Shown: one piece after another, positions 16,273 through 25,900 of the stretch
Numbering within the stretch: the stretch's first letter is position 1
Layout: every line of letters begins with the position of its first letter
Assembly: GCA_963788505.1 (NCBI GenBank)
Contig: CAWBGY010000005.1
Span: forward strand, 496,001-560,000
Reading direction: 5' to 3'
Source of the DNA: JAIQFF01 sp963788505
GTDB lineage: Bacteria > Acidobacteriota > Terriglobia > Terriglobales > Acidobacteriaceae
DNA length: 64,000 nucleotides
The notes under the pieces: generated by a model
What the model saw: the letters and a program-made list of their open reading frames with translations, nothing else
Databases searched by the model: none
What the model was told of the DNA's origin: nothing
Program-made: the position numbers and the translations under genes

Positions 16273-16830
16273 ATGAACGGTGCGGATTGGGCCATCCTCG
16301 CCGTGGTATTGCTGTCCACCGTGCAGGCAGCATACTCGGGATTTTTTCAGGAAGCCTTTCACCTGGCGGGCCTGGTGGCCGGGTACCTGCTAGCGGCGTG
16401 GCAATATCAGCGGGTGGCCGGTTGGTTGGAAAAGTATCTGAAATCGGTCTGGGTGGCCGAGAGTGCGGGGTTCCTGATTATCTTTTTCGCAGTCGCGGTG
16501 GCCGCCGGGATGGCGGGACGGACGGCCCGCTGGGTAATGAAGGAATCCGGTCTCAGGTTTGTGGACCGGCTTCTGGGCGGGGCGTTGGGGTTCTTGCGCG
16601 GTTGCCTCATTGTGGCGGTGATTGCGGTGAGCATGACCGCATTTACGCCAACTTCGAGGTGGCTGGCAGGTTCGGAGTGGGCTCCATATTTTCAGGCCGT
16701 CGGGCGGGCTGCCATCTGGGTCGCCCCGGCGGAACTGCGGGCACGGTTTTATCAGGGGCTGGATTTGCTGCGCCGTATGCCGCAGACGGTCCCTGGCGGC
16801 GCCGTACCGCCCCAAACTCCGGCCAAGTAG
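16273..16830 (+). CDS. CvpA-family membrane protein
   Basis: A 185-residue inner-membrane protein with about four hydrophobic helices and the family signature (ADWAILAVVLLSTVQAAYSGFFQEAFHLAG opening in broken form, later DRLLGGALGFLRGCLIV). CvpA homologues are linked to colicin V secretion in E. coli and to purine operons in many bacteria, which suits its position behind purC. The molecular function is unsettled. The C-terminal 40 residues form a soluble tail ending in a Pro-rich stretch. Confidence 0.82.
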   Translation: MNGADWAILAVVLLSTVQAAYSGFFQEAFHLAGLVAGYLLAAWQYQRVAGWLEKYLKSVWVAESAGFLIIFFAVAVAAGMAGRTARWVMKESGLRFVDRLLGGALGFLRGCLIVAVIAVSMTAFTPTSRWLAGSEWAPYFQAVGRAAIWVAPAELRARFYQGLDLLRRMPQTVPGGAVPPQTPAK

Positions 16831-16903
16831 TAAGTCGGCAAGATTAATTGGCGAGCAGGCAGCTTTTTAGGCCAGCGATTCGTCGCGCAGAAAGAGAGAT
16901 GCC

Positions 16904-17182
16904 GTGAGAGATCAGCTCGAAGCTCTTATTATGCAGATGTATCGGAGTAATATTCTCTATTCCGAGGCCGTGCGCGAATTCAAAAAGAAATTCATCCTGA
17001 CGGTTCTGCAGGAGAATAAAGGCAACCAATGCCGCGCCGCGCGCGAACTGGGCATGCACCGCAACACCTTGAGCCGCACCATTTCAGAGCTCAAGATCGA
17101 CGTGCGGCAGCTGCGCGATGGAGTCAGGCGTCCACCCCGCAGTGCCCGACCGGTTGGCTACGAGAAGAAAGCCGTGCGCTAA
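16904..17182 (+). CDS. Small Fis-type helix-turn-helix regulator
   Basis: A 92-residue protein whose middle, EFKKKFILTVLQENKGNQ followed by RAARELGMHRNTLSRTISEL, is the Fis-type C-terminal HTH also found at the end of NtrC-family activators. The N-terminal 25 residues are helical and short. The start is GTG at 16904 with an AAGAGAG ribosome site; no upstream in-frame ATG. A basic tail follows the HTH (RRPPRSARPVGYEKKAVR). It probably binds DNA as a dimer; target genes are unknown. Confidence 0.8.
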   Translation: MRDQLEALIMQMYRSNILYSEAVREFKKKFILTVLQENKGNQCRAARELGMHRNTLSRTISELKIDVRQLRDGVRRPPRSARPVGYEKKAVR

Positions 17183-17312
17183 ACACTGGCAGAAATGTGT
17201 GATGGAGCACGGGCATCATCGCCCCCAGGCGATGCGGTCTATCCGGACCGGTTGAGGCCCCCCTCGCTCTGTTGAAGGAAGTTCGTGCTTCTTCCAAGAA
17301 ACTTCTTCCAAA

Positions 17313-17344
17313 AATCAAGGCAGCCCGTAAGGGCTGCCTTGATT
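17313..17344. terminator. Bidirectional hairpin terminator
   Basis: A perfect 14-bp stem (AATCAAGGCAGCCC at 17313-17326 and its complement at 17331-17344) closes a GTAA loop. It lies between the converging fis-type gene and the TPR gene. Flanking A-rich (left) and T-rich (right) bases are modest but suit termination in both directions. Confidence 0.8.
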
Positions 17345-17359
17345 TGTATTCGGCGGAAT

Positions 17360-18631
17360 CTAGTGAGGCTTTCTGTGCACCGGCGCCTTTCGTGCCGGCG
17401 GAGCGGCCTTGGTCAATAGCGCGCCTTTTTCCATGACCATCACAAACGGACTGGAAGTGTAAGAGACCGGCGTGCCTTCAAAGTTGATCTTGTCTCCCTC
17501 CTTCGGAAGCATCCTGGCGGGGATGGCTGCCGGGAACGAAAGCTCGATGTCGGCACGCTTCTTGTCTATATCGTCCACGCTGGCCGCCAGCTCCAGCTTG
17601 GTGGGCGACGACCCGATGACCTCTACTTCCGCCATCTGCAGGTTTTTGCCCTTGAGCGAATTCCACACCGTGTCCTGGTCGGCCTGCGCTCCCACCGACA
17701 GAACCAGTTCCCACTCGGCAAAACTCATCTCTTCCGGCTTCTTGGTCTTGACCAGATCAGCGGCTTGCTCCTGCGGCGTGGGAGGAACATATTTGGTAAT
17801 GGTAAAGCCGGCGGGCGGCAGCGGCGTGGTCTTGGTTTGAGTCAGCAAGTCGTCCCAACCCTGGTCGGTGCCGTGATACTGCATGTACCGGCTGCGTCCA
17901 AACTTGATGATCGAATCCTTCCCTTTCGGATCAGTGACCAGATTGGCGGCGCTGGCGATGAAAAAGAGCCCGTTCACTTCATCGGGCGGTGTGGCGGTCA
18001 GATAGGCGAGCGCCAGGGGATAGACGTTCTCAACGTTGTGCGGATCCGCTTCGACGGCCGGACGCAAATACTTCTGGGCTTCAGGATAGTCCTTCAGTTG
18101 CAGGGCAGAAAAGCCGGCGACGCTGTTCAGCAATGCAGCCAGCTGCACCTTTTGCTTATCGAAGTCGGCTTGTGAAACGCCGTCCGCCTTGGGCATCTTG
18201 TCCAGGGCCTGCAAACCGCGTTCGGCATGTTGTTTGGCATCCGCCCACTTTTGGGTGGCCCTCTCGTTGTAGGCCAGCAGCACGAGCGCGCGCGCGTTGT
18301 TGGGGTTCGCCGCCAGGAGTCGATTCGCCGTGTCGATAACCTTGGCCTGGTTGTTCGCCTGCTGATAGGTTCCCATCAGCAATTCCAGCGCATCTTCCTT
18401 CATCACGCTGTTGGGATACTGCGTGAGGAAGGCTTCCAGGCCGCTGATCTTGGCCGCGGGATCGGCCTGCTGCACCGCTCCGACATAGGCGTTGTATTCG
18501 GCGGGATCCTTGATTTCCTTCTTCTGGGTGGCCGGCTGTGACGGGGACGCCTGCGGTTGCGGCGCTGCAGCATTCTGACCCGATGCCAGGTTAGCCAACA
18601 CCAACAGAAGCGCCACTAAACTCGTCTTCAT
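17360..18631 (-). CDS. Exported TPR-repeat protein
   Basis: The 423-residue protein begins with a clear signal peptide (SLVALLLVLANLASG) followed by a Pro/Gln/Ala-rich linker. Residues about 45-240 are tetratricopeptide-like helices (LEAFLTQYPNSVMKEDALELL, NNARALVLLAYNERATQ, ALQALDKMPK). The C-terminal part ends with a beta-rich section (MLPKEGDKINFEGTPVSY). This architecture is common in acidobacterial genomes but I know no assigned role. It is alone in its transcript, with a strong terminator at its 3' end. Confidence 0.82.
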   Translation of the reverse strand: MKTSLVALLLVLANLASGQNAAAPQPQASPSQPATQKKEIKDPAEYNAYVGAVQQADPAAKISGLEAFLTQYPNSVMKEDALELLMGTYQQANNQAKVIDTANRLLAANPNNARALVLLAYNERATQKWADAKQHAERGLQALDKMPKADGVSQADFDKQKVQLAALLNSVAGFSALQLKDYPEAQKYLRPAVEADPHNVENVYPLALAYLTATPPDEVNGLFFIASAANLVTDPKGKDSIIKFGRSRYMQYHGTDQGWDDLLTQTKTTPLPPAGFTITKYVPPTPQEQAADLVKTKKPEEMSFAEWELVLSVGAQADQDTVWNSLKGKNLQMAEVEVIGSSPTKLELAASVDDIDKKRADIELSFPAAIPARMLPKEGDKINFEGTPVSYTSSPFVMVMEKGALLTKAAPPARKAPVHRKPH

Positions 18632-18946
18632 TCGAATCGCTCCTTAGAATATTCGGGAAAAACGGCGACAACACCCAGGTATTACCCAAGTCAGCCCACC
18701 CGGGTCTTGCTAGAGCACAGGCGGCAAAAGTATCCAGCCCGACAGGCTCCGGAAAGAAGCAGCCAGTTCCTGTAAGCGGCTACAAGCCCGCGGCAGCATT
18801 TCCGGTGAGGCGGATTATAAGTATGTGTCACGCCTAAGGCAAGTTCGTCTTTAACGGCCCTCCGTCACCTCATCCTGTAAGATGCGGGCAAGGGCGCATC
18901 CGTCGGGTCCGAAACGGGACCACGGGCGTCACGGGGAGTCCTGATT
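18632..18946. other. Gene-free divergent intergenic region
   Basis: This 315-bp region separates the divergent TPR and SDR genes and should hold both promoters. The SDR has GGGGAG about eight bases before its ATG. No convincing -10/-35 pair, hairpin or small gene was found. Confidence 0.5.
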
Positions 18947-19675
18947 ATGGCCAGATTAAGCGAACCTGAACTGCAAGGGCAGCTGGCAATTGTCACAGGC
19001 GCGGGCGGGGGGATCGGGGCGGCTATCGCCCGCCGGCTGGCCCGGATGGGAGCGCTCACGTTTCTCTGCGGACGCCGCCGGGCGCCGCTCGAGGGCACCG
19101 CGGCAGCGATCGTCGAGGCCGGCGGTCGAGCCGAAATCGCCGAGTGCGACGTGACCAACCTGGCCTCGGTTGAAGCCCTGGCCGCCCTGGTCGAGCGCAA
19201 GTCAGGCCGCGCCGACATCCTGGTAAACAACGCCGGAGTGGGCAGCTTTGCCGGCCCCCTGCACCAGATGTCGCCCGAATCCTGGGAAAAGGTCATGAAC
19301 ACCAATCTGCGCGGCGTCTATTACTGCATGCGCAGCTTCGCTCCGATGATGATTCGAGCGCGCTACGGACATATCGTCAACATCTCTTCCCTGGCGGGAA
19401 AGAACGCTCTGCCAAATGGCGCCGCCTACGCCGCATCGAAATGGGGGCTGAACGGACTCAGCTATTCGGTCGCGGAAGAACTGCGCGGCCACAACATCCG
19501 GGTGTCCGTGGTGTGTCCCGGGTCGGTGAACACGGACCTGAGTCCGCACCAGGGTAAAGATCCGAAAAAGATGTTGCAGCCGGAAGACGTTGCCCATGTG
19601 GTCGCAATGCTGGTGACGCAGGAACCGCAATCGTTCGTCAGCGAGGTGCTGCTCCGGCCCACGCAGAAGCCTTAG
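18947..19675 (+). CDS. Short-chain dehydrogenase/reductase (SDR)
   Basis: A 242-residue classical SDR. The cofactor motif TGAGGGIG is at residues 17-24, the structural NNAG at 94-97, and the catalytic Ser147/148, Tyr161 and Lys165 are in place (ISSLAG, YAASK). The basic residues after the second strand (CGRRRAP) favour NADPH. It resembles 3-ketoacyl-ACP reductase-like oxidoreductases but the substrate is unknown. A PPOX-family gene begins 13 bp downstream, so they form an operon. Confidence 0.88.
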   Translation: MARLSEPELQGQLAIVTGAGGGIGAAIARRLARMGALTFLCGRRRAPLEGTAAAIVEAGGRAEIAECDVTNLASVEALAALVERKSGRADILVNNAGVGSFAGPLHQMSPESWEKVMNTNLRGVYYCMRSFAPMMIRARYGHIVNISSLAGKNALPNGAAYAASKWGLNGLSYSVAEELRGHNIRVSVVCPGSVNTDLSPHQGKDPKKMLQPEDVAHVVAMLVTQEPQSFVSEVLLRPTQKP

Positions 19676-19688
19676 AGGGGGGATCATC

Positions 19689-20204
19689 ATGGCGAAACCG
19701 CACAAGACGACGGCGCCCAAACCCACCCGTCCGCTCATGCCTGGGTACGGACTGCCGGAGAGCAAGAAAGGCCTGCTGCCCTGGAAGTGGGCCGAGCAGC
19801 GCCTGCGAAAAAGTCACAATTACTGGATCACCACGGTCAAACCGGATGGGTCGCCGCACACCATGGTGGTCTGGGGACTGTGGCTGGGAGGGGCTTTCCT
19901 GTTCAGCACGGGACGGCAGTCGCGCAAGGCCCGGAATCTGGCGGAGAATCGGCACTGCGTTGTTTCTACCGAACACGCGGAGGAAGCGGTCATCGTCGAA
20001 GGCGTGGCCGAGATCGCGAATGTGACCGTACGCCGGGAGTTCCTCAAGAAATACCAGCCGAAATATCACTTCGACATGGCGGGGATGGAGAAAGACATCC
20101 TCGCGATGAAAGAACCTGTATTTGCGGTTCGCCCGCGCCTGGTCTTCGGATTGTATGAGAAGAATTTCATGGGCAGCGCCACACGCTGGAAGTTCAAGAG
20201 CTAG
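19689..20204 (+). CDS. Pyridoxamine 5'-phosphate oxidase-fold protein
   Basis: A 171-residue split-barrel flavin-binding protein. The segment YWITTVKPDGSPHTMVVWG and FLFSTGRQSRKARNLAENRHCVVS is the family hallmark; the C-terminus (RLVFGLYEKNFMGSATRWKF) closes the barrel. Such proteins use FMN, F420 or haem, and the sequence alone does not decide. It is the second gene of the SDR operon. Confidence 0.82.
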   Translation: MAKPHKTTAPKPTRPLMPGYGLPESKKGLLPWKWAEQRLRKSHNYWITTVKPDGSPHTMVVWGLWLGGAFLFSTGRQSRKARNLAENRHCVVSTEHAEEAVIVEGVAEIANVTVRREFLKKYQPKYHFDMAGMEKDILAMKEPVFAVRPRLVFGLYEKNFMGSATRWKFKS

Positions 20205-20228
20205 AATCCAGTTCAACCGAGCTGGGTT

Positions 20229-20350
20229 GTTTGCGTCCTTTGCGGTTCATCTTTGCGTCCTTTGCGGTTCACGATTTTGGGCAATGCCAGCGAGGTCGAA
20301 CGTCTAACCGCGAAGGGCGCAAAGATGGACCGCAAAGGACGCAAAGAGTT
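20229..20350. repeat. TTTGCGTCCTTTGCGG inverted repeat, second locus
   Basis: Two tandem units, TTTGCGTCCTTTGCGGTTC, at 20229-20271 face inverted units (TAACCGCGAAGGGCGCAAAG and ACCGCAAAGGACGCAAAG) at 20305-20348. The arms are imperfect but clearly of the same family as 3185-3284. The element fills the 229-bp gap upstream of the dehydrogenase gene. Confidence 0.85.
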
Positions 20351-20433
20351 TTAGTACACATCGCGGGCATTCTGAACTCTGATCGATTGTAGGTTAATAT
20401 CGATATCTGCAAGAGTTCCAACCAGAGAAAGCC

Positions 20434-21540
20434 ATGGCCAAGACATTTCGTGTTTTTGCGACCTGCGACATCGGCGACGCCATTGACTTGTTGCGCCAAC
20501 GGGGCTACGAAGTCGAAATCTATCCGAAACCGGAAGCGCCCCCGAAAAGCCTGATCGTCGAGAAGGTAAAGTCCGGCATCGACGGCCTGATCACCACCCT
20601 GCGCGATTCCATTGACGCCGAAATATTTGAGGCCGGCAAGGGGAAACTGAAAGTGGTGGCCCAGTTTGCGGTGGGCTTCGACAACATCAACCGTGCCGAC
20701 GCCAACCGCTACAAAATTCCCTTCACCAACACGGCGGACGTACTTACCGAGGCCACCGCGGAATTCGCCTTTTTCATGATGGGGGCCCTGGCGCGAAAAT
20801 TGTGGACCGCGGAACACCTGACCCGGGACAACAAGTGGGGGTACTGGCATCCCTATCTGCCGTTTCTAGGCGACGAAGTGACCGGAAAGACGATCGCCAT
20901 CATCGGCACCGGCCGGATTGGTTTGGCCATGATCAAGAAATGCGCCGGACTCGACATGAATATCCTGTGCTACGACCCGGCCTATCAGAACCACGACTAC
21001 GTCAACGCGATCCAGGAGAACATGGACCTGCGCCATGCGCGGGGCATTTCAAGAACGAAGAACTGGATCAAGTACGTGAGTGTGGACGAGGCGCTGGGCC
21101 AGGCGGATTTTGTCAGCGTGCATGTGCCGCTACTGCGCGAAGGCGAGAGTCCAGCGCCCACGTACCATCTCTTCAACGAGCGAACCCTGCGGCGGATGAA
21201 ACCGACTGCGTTTCTGGTGAACACTTCGCGCGGACCCGTGGTTGAGGAAGCCGCCCTGGCAAAAGCGCTCCGGGAGAACTGGATTGCCGGCGCGGCGCTC
21301 GATGTTTACGAAAAAGAGCCCCTGCCCGCGGACTCGCCGCTACGTGATCCCGCGATCGAAGACCGCTGCCGACTGTATCCCCACTTCGCCAGCGCCGGCC
21401 GCATCACTCGGCTCTCTCCCGATCCTGACAAGGGCATGGCAGGACGCGCAGTGCAAGGGGTGATTGATGTGCTCGAGGGCAACTACGGCGGCGATATGAC
21501 CAAGATGCCCTATGTAGTGAACAAAGAGGCGTTCGTGTAG
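20434..21540 (+). CDS. D-2-hydroxyacid dehydrogenase (NAD-dependent)
   Basis: A 368-residue member of the phosphoglycerate/lactate/glyoxylate reductase family. The Rossmann motif GTGRIG is at 158-163 with Asp181 at the end of the second strand, which favours NAD. The catalytic Arg is in NTSRGPVVEE, the Glu in YEKEPLP and the His in LYPHFASAG. A short insertion (about 185-215) and a C-terminal tail (GNYGGDMTKMPYVVNKEAFV) are unusual. Substrate unknown; D-lactate, glyoxylate or phosphoglycerate type cannot be separated by eye. Confidence 0.85.
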   Translation: MAKTFRVFATCDIGDAIDLLRQRGYEVEIYPKPEAPPKSLIVEKVKSGIDGLITTLRDSIDAEIFEAGKGKLKVVAQFAVGFDNINRADANRYKIPFTNTADVLTEATAEFAFFMMGALARKLWTAEHLTRDNKWGYWHPYLPFLGDEVTGKTIAIIGTGRIGLAMIKKCAGLDMNILCYDPAYQNHDYVNAIQENMDLRHARGISRTKNWIKYVSVDEALGQADFVSVHVPLLREGESPAPTYHLFNERTLRRMKPTAFLVNTSRGPVVEEAALAKALRENWIAGAALDVYEKEPLPADSPLRDPAIEDRCRLYPHFASAGRITRLSPDPDKGMAGRAVQGVIDVLEGNYGGDMTKMPYVVNKEAFV

Positions 21541-21608
21541 GCGCGAGCGCCCTCGCTCGTGCGCCCCTCTTCCCTGCTCTATCTATTTTTTTCTGATGCT
21601 GTACTCCA

Positions 21609-21634
21609 GCACGAGCGGGACGCTCGCGCCTACA
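21609..21634. repeat. GCACGAGCG(T)GGACGCTCGCGCC palindromic element, copy 1
   Basis: A 26-bp word with internal dyad CGAGCG...CGCTCG ending CGCCTACA. Near-identical copies are at 30144-30170 and 37424-37450. A partial inverted relative (GCGCGAGCGCCCTCGCTCGTGC) stands at 21541. All copies lie next to stop codons. Confidence 0.75.
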
Positions 21635-22612
21635 TTATTCGGAGATGGTGTGTTCTTCGCTTTGGGCCCGAAGGACGCGGTCAATCGAATAGGGCGCGCG
21701 GCGAGTGGGCTCGTGGTAATGCCTCACCTGCATCTCGCCCAACAAGCCTACCGCCAGCATATTCAAGCCGGCCAGGAGCAGGACGGCGGTAAAGATCATC
21801 AGCGGGCCATGGTTGGCCATGATGGGCGTATGGTGCAAAAACTTCTCAGCCACCAGCCAGAGGGTCACGCTTGATCCCCCCAGGATGCTTAACATGCCAA
21901 AGGTGCCGAAGAAGTGTAGTGGGCGCGACAGGTAGCGCAGCAGGAAACGAATGGTGATCAGATCGAAAAATACCCGGAAGGTGCGCGAGATGCCGTAGTG
22001 CGAAACTCCGCGCTCGCGGTTCACATTCTGGATCGGCACTTCGCAGATGGAAGCTCCATGCCACGAAGCCAGCGCCGGAATAAAGCGGTGCAACTCGCCG
22101 TAGAGCGGGACCTGGTCCAGAATTTCCCGGCGATAGGCTTTGAAGGTAGTGCCGAAATCGTGAATATCCACGCCGCTTAGTTTGGCCATCATCCAATTGG
22201 CGCAGCGGGAGGGCAGGCGCCGAAGCCAGAAGTTATCAATACGCCGTTTGCGCCAGCCGCTGACGATGTCATAGCCTTCGGAGATCTTTTCCAGAAACAC
22301 AGGAATATCGGCGGGGTCATGCTGCAGATCGCCATCCATGGCGATAATGTATTCGCCGCGAGCGTGATCAAAACCGGCGGCCAAGGCTGAAGTCTGGCCG
22401 AAGTTGCGGCGCAGTTTCACCACGGTCACGCGGCTGTCGACAGCTGCGATCTCGCGCAGCATGTGAAAGCTGCGGTCGGTAGATCCGTCGTCCACCAGCA
22501 CAATTTCGAAAGTTTCACCGTTGGCCTCCATGACCGCCTTTAGGCGGTCGTAGAGATCGGTGACATTCTCCTGCTCGTTGTGCAGCGGGACCACAATGGA
22601 ATACTTGGGCAT
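21635..22612 (-). CDS. Polyprenyl-phosphate glycosyltransferase (GT2, DPM1/ArnC-like)
   Basis: This 325-residue enzyme would transfer a sugar to undecaprenyl phosphate. It starts YSIVVPLHNEQENV, has VLVDDGSTDRS, the DxD-type metal motif in AMDGDLQHDP and the WRKRR segment. Two C-terminal hydrophobic helices (about 235-260 and 270-295) anchor it in the membrane. The frame runs upstream through repeat DNA, but MPKYSIVVPLH at 22612 is the natural start. Glycan pathway unknown; no flippase or other sugar genes are adjacent. Confidence 0.88.
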   Translation of the reverse strand: MPKYSIVVPLHNEQENVTDLYDRLKAVMEANGETFEIVLVDDGSTDRSFHMLREIAAVDSRVTVVKLRRNFGQTSALAAGFDHARGEYIIAMDGDLQHDPADIPVFLEKISEGYDIVSGWRKRRIDNFWLRRLPSRCANWMMAKLSGVDIHDFGTTFKAYRREILDQVPLYGELHRFIPALASWHGASICEVPIQNVNRERGVSHYGISRTFRVFFDLITIRFLLRYLSRPLHFFGTFGMLSILGGSSVTLWLVAEKFLHHTPIMANHGPLMIFTAVLLLAGLNMLAVGLLGEMQVRHYHEPTRRAPYSIDRVLRAQSEEHTISE

Positions 22613-22725
22613 TAGCTTTCCGATTATACGATTAGATGCCCGATTTTGAACCATTGATGCAGCACTATTTGTGCGACGGTGAAACCCCAATAGTAACCAC
22701 TCTGCTGCACCACAAACCACGTAGG

Positions 22726-22978
22726 CCCGGACGCCCCCGTCCGGGCGGGCGAGCGAAGCTCGCCCGGGGTTTTGCGTTGAGGTCATCCAAAACTCTGCCG
22801 GGCTTTGCCCGGCTGGGCGGGTGGGGGCACCTGCCCCTACGCGAGCAATTACAGACCCGGGCGGGCGAGCGAAGCTCGCCTGGGGTTTTACGTTGAGGTC
22901 ATCCAAAACCCTGCCGGGCTTCGCCCGGCTGGGCGGGTGGGGGCACCCGCCCCTACGCGAGCAATTACAAACCCGGGC
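22726..22978. repeat. 116-bp tandem duplication with palindromic cores
   Basis: Two 116-bp copies begin CCGGGCGGGC at 22741 and 22857, and a third start is seen at 22973. Each copy contains the hairpin GGCGAGCGAAGCTCGCC, the hairpin GCCGGGCTTTGCCCGGC (TTCG loop in copy 2), and the words TCATCCAAAAC and GCCCCTACGCGAGCAATTAC. A separate 8-bp stem (CCCGGACG, 22726-22733 with 22738-22745) leads in. The array fills the 352-bp gap between the GT2 start and the tricorn stop, overlapping the latter. Confidence 0.88.
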
Positions 22979-25900
22979 CTTCGGGATAGGCGGGCAGATC
23001 CGGGGGCCGCGGTGGCAGCTTCTTCGGATTCGCCTGAATCTCCTTCATCACAACCTCGATGGCCTTCTCCAGTTGGGGGTCCTGTCCTTTTACCACCAGG
23101 TCGGGGCGGTTTTCCACCACGATATCGGGCTCCACGCCATGATTCTCCACGATCCACTTGCGGTTGAGGTCGTACCTCGCCGCCTCCGGACGCGTGATAT
23201 AGCCGCCGTCCATCAAGGGCATCTGGCCGCGAATGCCGCGCACGCCACCCCAGGTGCGCTCCCCGATCAGCGGGCCCAGTTTGTAGTACTTGAAGTAGTA
23301 GCTGAAGAGGTCGCCGTCGGAGGCGGCGTAGCGGTTGGTCACGCAGGCCATGGCGCCGTTGAAAACGATTGGAGGTACGGTGTTGCTCTCCCAGTTGCGT
23401 ATCGAACCCATACCCGCCAGCACCCGCCGCAAACGCTCGAAAATAAGTTGGTCCACGAAGCCGCCGCCGTTATAGCGGACGTCAATGATCATGCCCTCTT
23501 TGCGAATCTGGGGAAAGTATTGCTTGACGAATTGGTCCAGGCCCGGGCCCCCCATGTCCGGCAGGTACACGTAGCCGATGCGCCCGTGGCTCGCGACATC
23601 GACCTTCTTGCGATTGCTTTCGATCCAGGCCAGCTCTCGCAGACCGTTTTCGTCCGCCACCGGTTTTACCTGTACGGTGTGGGCGCCTTCCTCCGAAGGT
23701 TTGGAATTGACCGTGAGCACGACGTTTTCATTGGCCGTGTTTACGAAGAGTTCGTAGGGATTCTCCGGGGTCCGCAGCGTCCGGCCGTTTACGGCGATCA
23801 GATAGTCGCCCTCTTTCACCGTGACGCCCGGTTCGGTAAGGGGCGAACGGGTCTGCGGGTCCCAGTTCTCTCCGGCATAGATTTTCTTGAACCGGTACAT
23901 GCCGGCGGCCGGGTCGGCCTCGAAATCCACTCCCAGCAGGCCTACATTCACCGGATGCAGGTCGGGATAGTCTCCCCCGCCTACGTAAGTGTGCGAGTTC
24001 GAGAGTTCGCCGATCATCTCGCCCAGGATGTAGGTCAGGCTGTACCGGTCGGCCACTGAGGGCAGCAACTGGGCATACTTGTCGCGCATTTTCTCCCAGT
24101 CCACGCCGTTCATCGCCGCGGCGTAGAAATAGTCGCGTTCCTGACGCCAGACTTCGTTGAACATCTGCTTCCACTCGGCGCTGGGATCGACCTGTGCTTT
24201 CATGCCGCCCAGGTTCAGCGCTCCATCGCCCACTTTTTTGGGACCATCCGGCTTGGCATCGATGATGCCGTAGGTATGGCCATCGTGTCCGCCATCGGCC
24301 TGATAGAGCAGCTTGGAACCGTCGAAGGAGAGCGCGAAGCGCTGCACCCCATCGATCAGGACCTTGTCCTTGCGCTCTTTCAGATCGTAGACGCGTATGG
24401 CGGGAGCTTCTCCCGGAATCGGCCCGGAGAGCCCCTGGACTGGTCCGGTTGAATAGTAGATAAAGCCTTTGGAAGCCACATAACCGCTAATCACGGACGG
24501 TTCGATGGGTAGAGCCACCACCCGGCCTGCGATGCCATCAAGGTCAATACGGAACGGTTTGGCCTTCTCTTTCTCCTCTTTTTTGTCGTTATCGGCCTTG
24601 CCGTTTTCTTTCGCTTCCGGGGTTGGTTCCTTCTCGTTCTTCTTCTTGCTCTTGGTGACGGCTTTCCCGCCGGTTTTGCCGGGTTCCTTGACCGGCGGGG
24701 TGAGTAACTCGTCTTTATTTTCTGCCTTCTTGATTTGAGTCTCGTCGCTCAAGGGCTGAAAGGGCGAAGGCTCGTCCGCGCGCAAGGTAACCAGATAAAT
24801 GCGGGTGGTCTTTGGGTTGGCGAATTCGAAGTCAACATTGCCCAAGACTTCGTTGAAATCGCGGTCAGAAAGGAAGTACAGATATTTCCCGTCAGGATCA
24901 AAAACCGGAGCGAAGCTGTTGGTCATGCTGGTGGTCACGGGAGTGATTTTGCTGTCGGCCAGCGAATAGAGATGGACGAACGAGTAGAAGTTTTCGTCAT
25001 TCTTGTCGTAGGCCAGCCACTTGCTATCCGGAGACCAGGAATAGTTCAGAATTTCTCCGTACTTTCCCCGGTCCACCTCAACCTGTTTCTTCGCGTTGAC
25101 GTCGATGTACCAGAGGCGGCAGTCCTTGTCGGACCAGGCCAGCTTGCTGCTGTCAGGCGACCACGCGGGAGCGTACTTGAAACCCTTGTATCCGCTGGTG
25201 ATCTGCTGCTCCTTGCCCATCCCGTCCTGGGGAGAAAGGTAGAGTTCGTCTTCGCCGCTGCGGTCGGAGACATAGGCGATCCAGCGGCCGTCAGGCGACC
25301 AGGCTACCGATTTCTCGCGAATCCCGGGAGTGCGGGTGAGGTTGCGAATGCTGCCCTCTTTTGCGGGGACGGTGAACACATCGCCCCGGGCGCCGAACAC
25401 CGCCCGTTTCCCTTCCGGCGAAATGTCGAAGTCGGTAATGTTCTTGGCGACGCTGGTCCAGTGCTTCATTGCCTGGTCGAAATCGCCGGGCAGGTAGACG
25501 GTCAACTTTTTCGGCTGCTTCGACTCCAGGTCGAAGGTATAGAGGTAGCCGCCGTTCTCGAACACGATGGAATCCGGGCCCAGGCTCGGCCACATCACAT
25601 CAAAGTCGGTGAAATGGGTAAGCTGCTCAACCTGTTTTGTGCCCAGATCGTAGGCATAGAGATTGAGATGATGTTCCGGACCGCGATCGGAACTGAAGTA
25701 GACGGTGTTGCCGTGCCACATGGGAAAAGTATCGGTCCAATCGGTGTGGGGCACATCTTCGACCGTATTGTTTTTCAGATCGTAAATCGAGATGGCCTGG
25801 GCCAGCCCGCCGGTGTAGCGCTTCCAGGTGCGGAAGTTGCGGAAGATCACGTTGTAGGCGATTTTCGTGCCGTCCGGAGAAAAAGTAGCCAGGCCACCCT

